NCBI GenBank assembly: GCA_015486425.1
Contig: WFRQ01000385.1
Location: forward strand, 1 to 6,979
Direction: 5' to 3'
Source of the DNA: Deltaproteobacteria bacterium
GTDB taxonomy: Bacteria; Desulfobacterota; Dissulfuribacteria; Dissulfuribacterales; QOAL01
Length of the DNA: 6,979 nucleotides
The position numbers and the translations under genes were made by a program. The notes beneath the pieces were generated by a model. That model was not told the DNA's origin. It was given only the letters and a program-made list of their open reading frames with translations, and ran no database searches. Shown one piece after another: positions 1 to 5,943 of this stretch. Position 1 is the first letter of the stretch; the number at the start of each line of letters is the position of its first letter.

Positions 1-1467
1 ATTATCAACGCATTGCAGCATGCCGGCAGGGGTTTCCTCTGACAGAGGCAGTGTCAAACGGAAAGCAGCGCCCTGTTCACTTTCCACAACTTCAATTTCG
101 CCATCATGATTGGTTATGATACCATGGCAGATACTGAGACCAAGGCCCGTTCCCCTTGCACGCTCCTTGGTGGTAAAAAATGGGGTGAATATTCTGTGGC
201 GCAGCTCATCAGATATGCCAGGCCCTGTATCACTGACAGTTACAACCACCTTTTCTCCAATCGTTCTGCCCTCTACCTTCAGGGTGCCATGCCTTCCCAT
301 GGCCTCATAGGCATTCTTGAAAATATTTGTAAGGACCTGCTCTATCTGTGCTGCATCCACACTCACAGGCAGGCAGTCGGATTCAAGCTCCAGCAGCACT
401 TTAACTTCAGACGCAGGGAAGCTGGACCTCACGAGGGACATGGCTGATTCAACGAGCTTTTTCATATCCACGACCCTTTTTCTCGGGGGTTCCCTGCGGG
501 CAAAGGTAAGCAGAGACTGCACAATTTTTCTGGCCCCAAGGGCCGCGCTGTGTATTGCCTCGATTCTGTCCTGGTTTGCCGCATCCTCTGTATTCATGCG
601 AAGCAGTTCAATAAAACCCAGAACAGGGGTAAGTTTATTGTTGAGTTCATGTGCAATTCCTGCTGTCATCTCCCCCATTAGAGCCAGTTTTTCCGCTTTT
701 ATAAGACGTTCCCACAGGATATCCCGCTCAGTTATCTCACGACATAAACAAACCACGGTCTGTCCGCATTCTTCGGCCCTTCCTTTACTGAACTTGATGT
801 CCACAGGCACTTCATTCCCGGCGGAATCAAGAAAAACAAGCTCCTCATGCCAGAAACCTGCCTCCTGCCTCTCCATAGGGGTAAGCCCTGCCTCTGCAGT
901 ATCTGTTACTGCAGGTGCCAGCAGGCTGAAAAGGTCTCTTCCAATAAGCTCCCTGATACTGCACTGCAGCATTGAGGCCATTGCCTGGTTGGCGTACACT
1001 ACAGTGCGATTTTCAAGAACAAAATAACCGTCTTTCAAGTCCTCAATCAGAGCCCTGTATCTGTCTTTCTCAAGACCTATCTCCTCTTCCATTCTTATTT
1101 TTTCAAAAATGCTCTTTATGGAATGGAGAACCATGTCAAAATCAAAAGGTTTTGTGACATAGTCATGAGCTCCGTATCTTATAGCCTCAATTGCAGAACC
1201 GGTGCTGGCCATACCTGTCATGCAGATCACTTTTGTCTTTCTGCAGTATTCAGTACAATATTTAAGAATTTCTATGCCACTTCCATCAGGGAAAACAATA
1301 TCTGTTATCACAACGTCAAAAAAACTGCTGTTAAGTATATCAAGCCCTTCCTTTACCGAACCAGCCGTTAACACCTCAAAACCTTCAATCTCAAGCAGTT
1401 TTTTCAGACTCAGGCACATATTTGATTCATCATCAACTACCAGCAGTCGATTTTTTATTTCGCTCAT
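1..1467 (-). CDS. Receiver-PAS-histidine kinase (hybrid sensor kinase with N-terminal REC), 3' end cut by window edge
   Basis: The visible 489 codons encode a cytoplasmic signalling kinase with no membrane segment. Residues 5-122 are a CheY-like receiver with its active site intact: acidic pair D12/D13 in VVDDES, phospho-acceptor D56 in VITDIVFPDGSG, T84 in MTGMAS and K106 in VTKPF. Residues 134-250 look like a PAS sensor (DGYFVLENRTVVYANQA) ending in a typical CREITERD linker. A HisKA domain follows with H273 in GIAHELNNK, then HATPase_c with N385 (NIFKNAYEA), D413 (SDTGPG) and GTGLGLS near 441-446. The H-box reads HELNNK rather than the common HExNNP. The fold ends at FRLTLPLSEE about 15 residues before the edge, so only a short tail, or a further domain, is missing. 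The ATG start at 1465-1467 overlaps the stop of the upstream HDOD kinase, and an AAGAGG ribosome site lies 7 bases before it. The REC probably receives phosphate from a partner kinase (inference). Confidence 0.93.
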   Translation of the reverse strand, partial: MSEIKNRLLVVDDESNMCLSLKKLLEIEGFEVLTAGSVKEGLDILNSSFFDVVITDIVFPDGSGIEILKYCTEYCRKTKVICMTGMASTGSAIEAIRYGAHDYVTKPFDFDMVLHSIKSIFEKIRMEEEIGLEKDRYRALIEDLKDGYFVLENRTVVYANQAMASMLQCSIRELIGRDLFSLLAPAVTDTAEAGLTPMERQEAGFWHEELVFLDSAGNEVPVDIKFSKGRAEECGQTVVCLCREITERDILWERLIKAEKLALMGEMTAGIAHELNNKLTPVLGFIELLRMNTEDAANQDRIEAIHSAALGARKIVQSLLTFARREPPRKRVVDMKKLVESAMSLVRSSFPASEVKVLLELESDCLPVSVDAAQIEQVLTNIFKNAYEAMGRHGTLKVEGRTIGEKVVVTVSDTGPGISDELRHRIFTPFFTTKERARGTGLGLSICHGIITNHDGEIEVVESEQGAAFRLTLPLSEETPAGMLQCVDN

Positions 1468-1480
1468 TCTTCAACCTCTT
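1464..1480 (-). promoter_or_regulatory. Ribosome binding site and ATGA stop/start overlap coupling the two kinases
   Basis: On the minus strand AAGAGG (1475-1480) stands 7 bases before the ATG at 1467-1465. The TGA of the HDOD kinase (1466-1464) overlaps this ATG in ATGA. The ribosome site lies inside the upstream coding end, which is typical of termination-reinitiation coupling and near-equal synthesis of two partner proteins. Confidence 0.85.
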
Positions 1481-4106
1481 CGGATTCATAAGCAGGCAGT
1501 GTTACCCTGAAAACAGCGCCTCTCCCTTGTACTGAATGCACGTTCAAGCTCCCTCCCGCATCTCTTATCAATCCGTAACATACAGAAAGTCCCAGCCCTG
1601 AATTATCCGTCCCCTTTGTAGTGACAAAGGGCTCGAATAACGTGGTTGCTACCTCAGGAGCTATACCTGTACCTGTATCACTGACCTCAATTACCACATT
1701 AACTTCATCCGCATCACTTTGAGTAAATATATCCACATTAACTATTCCTGGTGGCAGCACGGCCTCCTGTGCATTTTTAATCAGATTAATCAGTATCTGT
1801 TTCAGAGCATCCTCGGATATCAAAACATCGGGAATATGATCAGGCAGGTTGAAGTTCAGTTCTATGCCACTTTCTGAAAGGGTTGCTTCCAGCATCTTTC
1901 TAATACCTTCCACCGCTTTTCCAGCAGATCCAGATTTATTTGCCCTCCTGCCGGTTTCAGGTACTCCATGCTTAGCAAAATGATTAAGCTGTCTAATGGT
2001 TTCAGAAATCCTGTCTATTTCCGATTCCATGAGTTTAATTGTCTCTTGTCCATCATTGCACCCAGCAGTTTCATTCTGCAGTACTTTGAGAAAATTTTTG
2101 ATTATTCCCAGCGGATTATTCACCTCATGAGCTACCTTACGTGCAAAATCCCCGATACTCCTCAGTCGTTCCGTCTGTATCAGTTCAGCTTTCGCTCTTT
2201 CAAGCTCTGCTGTACGTCGCTTAAGCTCAGATTCGATAAGTGTTGCACGCTCAGCCCGTTCTTCAGCAAGCAGGTGTCTATCGGTTATGTCCTCAAGAAC
2301 AAGCATTATTCTCGAGATTCCAGTTTTTTCCATCCTTTTGCCACGCATGGACAGCCATACCAACCCTGAATTGCTTTCAAAGCTAAAAGAAGGCATTTCA
2401 GCCCTGCCATCTTTTTCAATATCAGTAAGAAAAGCCTCAATGCTATCACTATCGAGCTTCAACAACTCCCATATATTCAATCCTGAAGGTAAGGCCTTAA
2501 TTTCTATTCCAAGAATTTTTGAGGCTGCTGGATTCAGATAGGACAACTCACCAGAATCAGTGATAAGAATGATTGGGACAGGGACAGTCGCGAGAACAAT
2601 GGCATTTAACTTCCTTTCCCTGTCCCATAGGCCTCTGTAAGAAAAACCGGCTGCAACCATTGTAAACTGCCTGGCAAGCAGCATGAGAATATCTTCATAC
2701 AACTTCAGGGACTTCCATCTATCATATGGCATTGCCATGACCAGTATTCCAAATCTATTTCCGGATGTAGTAAGCGGTACTGAAAGAAATGGCCCCTCCA
2801 TGAAGCTGGCCATCTGTCTGTCAGAAGCAGATGGAATGGTGTCCTTGAAAAATTCTTCGAAATGCACGGGGCGCTTTAGTCTTAAAGTCTCATTCCAGAT
2901 AGATTTTTCCCTGTTTTTCAACCTTACAAGATGAGCACGTTCGGCATGGCGCATGCCGCTGGCTAACGCCCCGTTAAGGTATTCTCCTCTATCAAATCGA
3001 GCTATAAGCAGCGTATCAGGGTCGAATAACAATGAGATACCCCGAATAAATATCTCAAACAGGGCATCAATGTTTCCAGCTGAGGCCATATCCCCGACCA
3101 GGCCGGTAATAATGGCATGATCAAAAGCGTGTTTACAGAGTAGATGAGCTTCTCCCTCCTCGGAGGATCTAACAAGTTCGGCAGGGTCAAGAGTTTTTTG
3201 ATCTTTAACTTTAATGCCCATAATGGAAGCGGCTTCATTGAGCTGTGCTGTGTAAATTGATTCAAGCTCATCAAGGGTATCAGGAGATAGATCAAAAAAA
3301 TCAGATACCAGAAACCTTGTTTCCTCACACAAATCCTCAACTGCAGAAAAAGCGCCACGGCCCAAACAGTGCGCCAGTCTGTCCGCTACATAAACAATTT
3401 TTACCAGAGGAAAAGAATCTCTGACTTCTTCCTGTGAGGCATGATGGTATCTAACGGCATCTGCCAACATAGGATCCAACCTCCACTGACCAATGAAGCG
3501 GGCCCCGATATGCGCATGATCTTTTCCAGTGGCAAGCCTCTCCGCCTGCAATATGGTCTGACCGGTACGAACATTCTCGATTGTAACAGGCTGACTGTGT
3601 TCCTCTGATACTTTACATCGTTGTCCTAAAATAATTATCTGCCCGATATCATGAAGCATTCCTGCCAAGAATGCATCTTCAGGTTCATCATAGGCCGTTT
3701 TTTCCGCAAGGAATTTAGCACAAATGGCAGTAAGCAGACTATGATGCCAGAACATGGCCATTGAAAAGCCTTCAGGACTTTTACGACTTGAAAATGACTG
3801 ATGGATGGAAAGGGTTATGGCAAGGCAGCGTACCGCGTTAATGCCCAGTTTAATGACAGCATTATCAATGGAAGATACGTTGCTTCTGCTTCTGTAAAGA
3901 GGGGAATTGGCAAGACGCAGAATCTGGGCTACCAGGGAAGGATCTCTGCTGATTAGCGCGGACAACTCCCTCATGGAAGAATTATCATCCATAGACGCAT
4001 TCAGAAGCCTTACAACAACATGAGGAAGCGATGGAAGGATTAGACCTTCCCCTTTTTTATCAGAGCATTCCATGGCTCTGTTAATGCTTGCAGCCGTAGC
4101 AAACAC
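1464..4106 (-). CDS. HDOD-GAF-PAS sensor histidine kinase
   Basis: This is a soluble 880-residue multidomain kinase. Residues 21-225 match the HDOD fold: LPSLPHVVVRLL, ISRDPSLVAQILRLANSPLY and AVIKLG. They are followed by HD-type residues H122, H152-D153 (LHDIG), H197/H199, H221-H222 and D242. Residues 325-490 resemble a GAF domain (LFEIFIRGISLLFDPDTLLIA, then FGILVMAMPYDRW). Residues 495-610 are PAS (PIILITDSGELSYLNPAASK) ending in VLEDITDRH. A charged coiled-coil segment (610-650) leads to HisKA with H660 in KVAHEVNNP. HATPase_c follows with N778 (NLIKNAQEA), D810 (SDTGTG) and SGLGLS at 836-841. All kinase motifs look functional. HDOD modules are generally regulatory, and ligand and partners are unknown here. 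The start is GTG at 4104-4106. It has only a purine run abutting it, so the in-frame ATG at 4071-4073 (residue 12) is a real alternative and loses no domain. The gene is coupled by ATGA to the downstream REC kinase. Confidence 0.94.
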   Translation of the reverse strand: MFATAASINRAMECSDKKGEGLILPSLPHVVVRLLNASMDDNSSMRELSALISRDPSLVAQILRLANSPLYRSRSNVSSIDNAVIKLGINAVRCLAITLSIHQSFSSRKSPEGFSMAMFWHHSLLTAICAKFLAEKTAYDEPEDAFLAGMLHDIGQIIILGQRCKVSEEHSQPVTIENVRTGQTILQAERLATGKDHAHIGARFIGQWRLDPMLADAVRYHHASQEEVRDSFPLVKIVYVADRLAHCLGRGAFSAVEDLCEETRFLVSDFFDLSPDTLDELESIYTAQLNEAASIMGIKVKDQKTLDPAELVRSSEEGEAHLLCKHAFDHAIITGLVGDMASAGNIDALFEIFIRGISLLFDPDTLLIARFDRGEYLNGALASGMRHAERAHLVRLKNREKSIWNETLRLKRPVHFEEFFKDTIPSASDRQMASFMEGPFLSVPLTTSGNRFGILVMAMPYDRWKSLKLYEDILMLLARQFTMVAAGFSYRGLWDRERKLNAIVLATVPVPIILITDSGELSYLNPAASKILGIEIKALPSGLNIWELLKLDSDSIEAFLTDIEKDGRAEMPSFSFESNSGLVWLSMRGKRMEKTGISRIMLVLEDITDRHLLAEERAERATLIESELKRRTAELERAKAELIQTERLRSIGDFARKVAHEVNNPLGIIKNFLKVLQNETAGCNDGQETIKLMESEIDRISETIRQLNHFAKHGVPETGRRANKSGSAGKAVEGIRKMLEATLSESGIELNFNLPDHIPDVLISEDALKQILINLIKNAQEAVLPPGIVNVDIFTQSDADEVNVVIEVSDTGTGIAPEVATTLFEPFVTTKGTDNSGLGLSVCYGLIRDAGGSLNVHSVQGRGAVFRVTLPAYESEEVEE

Positions 4107-4147
4107 CTCTTTCTTTGAAATAATAACATCAAATTGATATTATTATC

Positions 4148-4176
4148 GTATTAGATGAAATTTATTTATTTGTAAA
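4148..4176 (-). promoter_or_regulatory. Candidate sigma-70-type promoter for the HDOD kinase operon
   Basis: Read on the minus strand, TTTACA (4176-4171; 5 of 6 to TTGACA) is followed by a 17-base spacer and TAATAC (4153-4148; 3 of 6 to TATAAT). A better-looking GATAAT lies a few bases downstream but is too far from this -35. The surrounding DNA is very AT-rich. Initiation here would give a leader of roughly 35 bases before the GTG start. In AT-rich DNA such matches arise by chance, so confidence is low. Confidence 0.35.
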
Positions 4177-4343
4177 GTGTGAGTGTAACATTTTATTAAC
4201 ATTTACCTCATTCTTTTCGGAGTATTTCCATTTTTCCTTCAGATGAATTATTATGCATTTTAACACTGTAAAAGCATCAAGCTTTCATTTATACGTTTTA
4301 TGCTTGGGAGTGCTGCACTGTATGAATCCTGAGGTAAATGATA

Positions 4344-4420
4344 TTTTCATGGTTCGTTGTGCCCGGTATGGGAATGACACTTACCATGAAAACCCATGCG
4401 GTTCTCGATAGATTTTCATG
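4344..4420. repeat. Overlapping inverted repeats sharing one arm
   Basis: TTTTCATGGT at 4344-4353 is a perfect 10-base inverted match to ACCATGAAAA at 4383-4392. The latter's CATGAAAA (4385-4392) also matches TTTTCATG at 4413-4420. The middle arm can therefore pair left or right but not both ways. Function is unknown; it could be a protein-binding site, a switching RNA hairpin or a remnant of a repeat. Confidence 0.5.
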
Positions 4421-4503
4421 TCAAGGGATGTTATTTCTCTGATGGAGAATATGAGAATTCAGGCCAGTAGAAAAGATAACTTTCTACGCTGGATTGAAAC
4501 CAG

Positions 4504-4558
4504 CTGTAAAAGATATACGTGAATAGGGGCATGCCCTGCTTATCCCGCCCTTTTACAG
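4504..4558 (+). repeat. Inverted repeat, possible structured leader RNA upstream of yjbQ
   Basis: CTGTAAAAG at 4504-4512 and CTTTTACAG at 4550-4558 are perfect 9-base inverted arms enclosing 37 bases. The enclosed part contains the palindrome GGGCATGCCC (4527-4536). If transcribed toward yjbQ this could form a stem with an inner hairpin. I do not recognise a known riboswitch, and the TPP riboswitch consensus motifs are not visible. Confidence 0.4.
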
Positions 4559-4726
4559 GAATACAAAGGCTGTGTGGCTTTTTAAGACTGGTGCTGCGGG
4601 AAAACCTGCTTTTACCTTTCAGACCATATGGTAACAGTTTCGGAACCAGACTCAAAAAGTTGTACAGCCGCGGTATGTTATTGCATCGGGGCAAGCGTGG
4701 AATGCTCCCATGTGAATATTCATAAA

Positions 4727-4742
4727 AGGAGACGTTGAATTG
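4727..4742 (+). promoter_or_regulatory. Strong Shine-Dalgarno site fixing a TTG start for yjbQ
   Basis: AGGAGA (4727-4732, preceded by AAA) stands 7 bases before TTG at 4740-4742. No in-frame ATG or GTG occurs before the first conserved family residues, and this spacing is near ideal, so the rare TTG start is well supported. Confidence 0.85.
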
Positions 4743-5132
4743 GAAGAATTCAGGATAAGTACCTCGTCCAGAACTGAACTGATTGATATAACCTCTCAAG
4801 TGGCAGCGGCTGTAAACAGCACCGGGATGCAGGACGGCATTGTAACTGTATACTGTCCTCACACCACCGGAGGCATTACAATAAACGAGGGAGCTGACCC
4901 CATGGTAAAGCGGGACATCCTGCATGTCCTTAACAGTGTCATCCCGTGGGATTATGATTACAGGCACATGGAGGGCAATTCTCCAGCACACATCAAGACC
5001 CTTCTCACAGGCTCCAGTGTGCAGGTAATAGTAACCGGAGGCAGGCTTCGTCTTGGTACATGGCAGAAGATATTTTTCTGTGAATATGACGGACCTCGAA
5101 AGAGAAAGATATGGATCCAGGTAACCAGTTAG
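4740..5132 (+). CDS. yjbQ: YjbQ/UPF0047 family protein (secondary thiamine-phosphate synthase type)
   Basis: The 130-residue product matches the small YjbQ/UPF0047 family along its full length. Characteristic motifs are CPHTTGGITINE with H41 and E50, ADP at 52-54, the YRHMEGNSPAHIK block with H76, N80 and H84, then LGTWQKIFFCE and YDGPRKR with W108, E115 and D117. The invariant His/Asp/Glu residues are thought to form the active or metal-binding pocket. E. coli YjbQ has been reported to have weak thiamine-phosphate synthase activity, but the true physiological role of the family is not settled. The start is a TTG preceded by a strong ribosome site. The stop codon TAG (5130-5132) straddles the left end of an inserted MITE-like element: TA is host DNA and, in the 234-base reading, G is the element's first base. 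The protein is full length and not damaged. It probably once headed an operon with the membrane protein and kinase downstream. Confidence 0.93.
   Translation: MEEFRISTSSRTELIDITSQVAAAVNSTGMQDGIVTVYCPHTTGGITINEGADPMVKRDILHVLNSVIPWDYDYRHMEGNSPAHIKTLLTGSSVQVIVTGGRLRLGTWQKIFFCEYDGPRKRKIWIQVTS
5129..5131. repeat. Target-site duplication, left copy (TTA)
   Basis: TTA here is repeated at 5366-5368 directly outside the right end. The next base is also G on both sides, so TTAG (5129-5132 and 5366-5369) is an equally simple 4-base reading. Confidence 0.65.
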
Positions 5133-5153
5133 GGGCTGTCCAAAAATAAGTTG
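5132..5153 (+). repeat. Left terminal inverted repeat of the MITE-like element
   Basis: It begins GGGGCTGTCC, runs through AAAAATAA and ends GTTG. Its first base doubles as the third base of the yjbQ stop codon. Confidence 0.82.
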
Positions 5154-5185
5154 GATGGTAGCGCGCTCAGAGTTACCATGAAAAT

Positions 5186-5263
5186 AGCTCAAAGCTGAAA
5201 GCTCAAGGTTCAAAGTAAAAAAAGCCATGTTTGCTTTCAGCTTCCGACTTTGAGCTTTGAGCT
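5186..5263. repeat. Long imperfect hairpin inside the element
   Basis: AGCTCAAAGCT (5186-5196) pairs perfectly with AGCTTTGAGCT (5253-5263), and four more pairs follow one mismatch (5198-5201 with 5248-5251). The arms are built of related CAAAG/GAAAG units, so alternative pairings exist, for example with GCTTTCAGCTT at 5233-5243. Confidence 0.7.
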
Positions 5264-5306
5264 AACTTTCATGTCAGGGGGTGACAAGCCCCATGTCATG
5301 AAAGTT
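5264..5306. repeat. Second hairpin inside the element, 18-base stem and 7-base loop
   Basis: Bases 5264-5281 pair with 5289-5306 at 16 of 18 positions (mismatches 5274/5296 and 5277/5293) around the loop TGACAAG. The outer ten pairs are AACTTTCATG with CATGAAAGTT, the inner four GGGG with CCCC. It begins one base after the preceding hairpin ends. It has no U-tract, so it does not look like a simple terminator. Confidence 0.75.
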
Positions 5307-5343
5307 CAGGTCTGGATGGCCTGAAGATGAGATGCGAAATCGG

Positions 5344-5365
5344 CAAGTTATTTTTGGACAGTCCC
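5344..5365 (-). repeat. Right terminal inverted repeat of the MITE-like element
   Basis: Read on the minus strand it begins GGGACTGTCC, runs through AAAAATAA and ends CTTG, matching the left end at 20 of 22 positions. Confidence 0.82.
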
Positions 5366-5368
5366 TTA
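5366..5368. repeat. Target-site duplication, right copy (TTA)
   Basis: This is the second copy of the flanking TTA. Joining the flanks without the element restores AGT-TAG-TAA, that is yjbQ with its normal stop followed by a second stop. Confidence 0.65.
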
Positions 5369-5391
5369 GTAACAGGGGGCATTTATTTATC

Positions 5392-5943
5392 GTGAAAATC
5401 CACACTTCCTCCGCTTGTATTTTTCATGACAAAGCGGGGTGTACAGCATGGGCAGTGCAACATGAAAGTTCAGGTGAGCGACTGGCAGCCACTGTGACAC
5501 ACCTGATATTTTTTATTGTGGTCATGGCTGCATGGACAGCACCTGCGTTCGCATTCCAGGAACACGGCCCGCCGGAGGGCCTGTATGTCCACCAGCTTGC
5601 CCACATCTTTTTTGCGCTTTCAATGACAGGCCTGTGGTATGGTATAAAAGGCAGCAGCAGATTCAGGGATAACCCTGGCTGGCAGCTCATTGCTACAGGG
5701 GCCGCCTTGCTCACCATGTGGAACGTCGTAACCTTTGCCGGTCATATACTATCTATTTTTACAATGACGGATTTTGCGCATGAGGGCGGAGCCGTCTCCG
5801 CATGGATAGAGTGGACATGGCACATCCTGAAACTTGACAACATTGTCTGTGTAGCCGCCATGCTGTACTTTTACGCAGGGCTCAGGAAACTGCTGCACGG
5901 TGCCTCTGCCTCAGGGCATGAGACCTCACAGGTGAACACATGA
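5392..5943 (+). CDS. Small His-containing membrane protein of unknown function, partner of the downstream kinase
   Basis: I do not recognise a named family. From GTG 5392 the product is 183 residues. A hydrophobic stretch at about 35-54 (VTHLIFFIVVMAAWTAPAFA) looks like a signal peptide with an AFA cleavage site. Three further membrane segments follow, at about 63-85, 97-122 and 141-168. Histidines lie in or near them: H67 and H71 (VHQLAH), H118 (FAGHIL) and H144 (WHILKLDN). This could be a cofactor or metal site (inference). The stop codon overlaps the start of the kinase gene in ATGA, which implies a shared job, probably sensing. The start is uncertain. GTG 5392 has AGGGGG 12 bases upstream; GTG 5455 would give a more normal signal peptide, and GTG 5494 a shorter one still. 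ATG 5332 lies inside the MITE-like element, though the insertion could in principle have supplied it. The region before 5475 contains a repeat shared with the element and may not be coding. Confidence 0.75.
   Translation: MKIHTSSACIFHDKAGCTAWAVQHESSGERLAATVTHLIFFIVVMAAWTAPAFAFQEHGPPEGLYVHQLAHIFFALSMTGLWYGIKGSSRFRDNPGWQLIATGAALLTMWNVVTFAGHILSIFTMTDFAHEGGAVSAWIEWTWHILKLDNIVCVAAMLYFYAGLRKLLHGASASGHETSQVNT
5461..5475 (+). repeat. 15-base direct repeat of a segment inside the MITE-like element
   Basis: CATGAAAGTTCAGGT occurs at 5297-5311, within the element's second hairpin, and again here, 95 bases beyond the element's right end. TTTTCATGACA at 5421-5431 upstream of this copy could pair with its CATGAAA, as in the element. 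It lies in the poorly defined N-terminal part of the next gene. Confidence 0.6.

Larger units (their letters stand above)
4107..4739. other. Divergent intergenic region, no convincing gene
   Basis: These 633 bases separate the leftward kinase operon from the rightward yjbQ gene. The part from 4107 to about 4270 is AT-rich and promoter-like. The part from about 4320 to 4735 is less AT-rich and holds several inverted repeats (4344-4420 and 4504-4558) and two 10-base palindromes (GGGCATGCCC at 4527-4536, ACCATATGGT at 4623-4632). Open frames are short and unrecognised: a 68-codon GTG frame at 4519-4725, a 29-codon ATG frame from 4322 and a 26-codon ATG frame from 4442. None has a well-placed ribosome site. 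I see no clear plus-strand promoter for yjbQ, although one must lie here or further upstream. The stretch could hold a structured leader or decayed mobile sequence. Confidence 0.6.
5132..5365. mobile_element. MITE-like non-autonomous element (234 bases, no transposase)
   Basis: The element is bounded by 22-base terminal inverted repeats that match at 20 positions (shared core CTGTCCAAAAATAA, left 5132-5153, right 5344-5365). The differences are G/A at position 4 and G/C at position 19. It is flanked by TTA at 5129-5131 and 5366-5368, a likely 3-base target duplication; counting one base fewer on the left makes it TTAG on both sides. Inside there is no coding sequence of note, only hairpins: 5155-5179, 5186-5263, 5264-5306 and 5305-5325. 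This is the pattern of a miniature inverted-repeat element moved in trans by an IS transposase. The short T-A-containing duplication would fit IS5-type groups, but family assignment is an inference. It separates yjbQ from the next gene. Confidence 0.82.

Noticed and set aside
317..1027. 236-codon open frame on the plus strand
   Set aside because: It is a Ser-rich shadow antisense to the clearly recognisable PAS and HisKA regions of the minus-strand kinase.
4596..4613. Small hairpin GCGGG-AAAA-CCTGC followed by four T as a terminator
   Set aside because: The stem has only five pairs including a G-T pair, and the T-run is short. It is too weak to call as a terminator on its own.
4519..4725. 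68-codon GTG frame on the plus strand in the intergenic region
   Set aside because: It has no ribosome site, an Arg/Leu-rich composition and no family resemblance, and it overlaps inverted repeats. It is treated as chance.
4240..4739. TPP riboswitch upstream of a thiamine-related gene
   Set aside because: Its conserved motifs, such as CTGAGA and the following TGAACCTGAT block, are not visible.
4431..5228. 265-codon open frame on the minus strand
   Set aside because: It is antisense to the well-supported yjbQ gene and starts inside the MITE-like element. Its sequence is rich in Tyr, Ser and Cys with no recognisable motif.
5186..5306. Intrinsic terminator of yjbQ
   Set aside because: The hairpins are strong, but neither is followed by a U-tract on the plus strand, and both belong to the inserted element.
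5332..5391. ATG at 5332 as start of the membrane-protein gene
   Set aside because: It lies within the MITE-like element, so the ancestral gene cannot have begun there. It is kept only as a possible post-insertion start.
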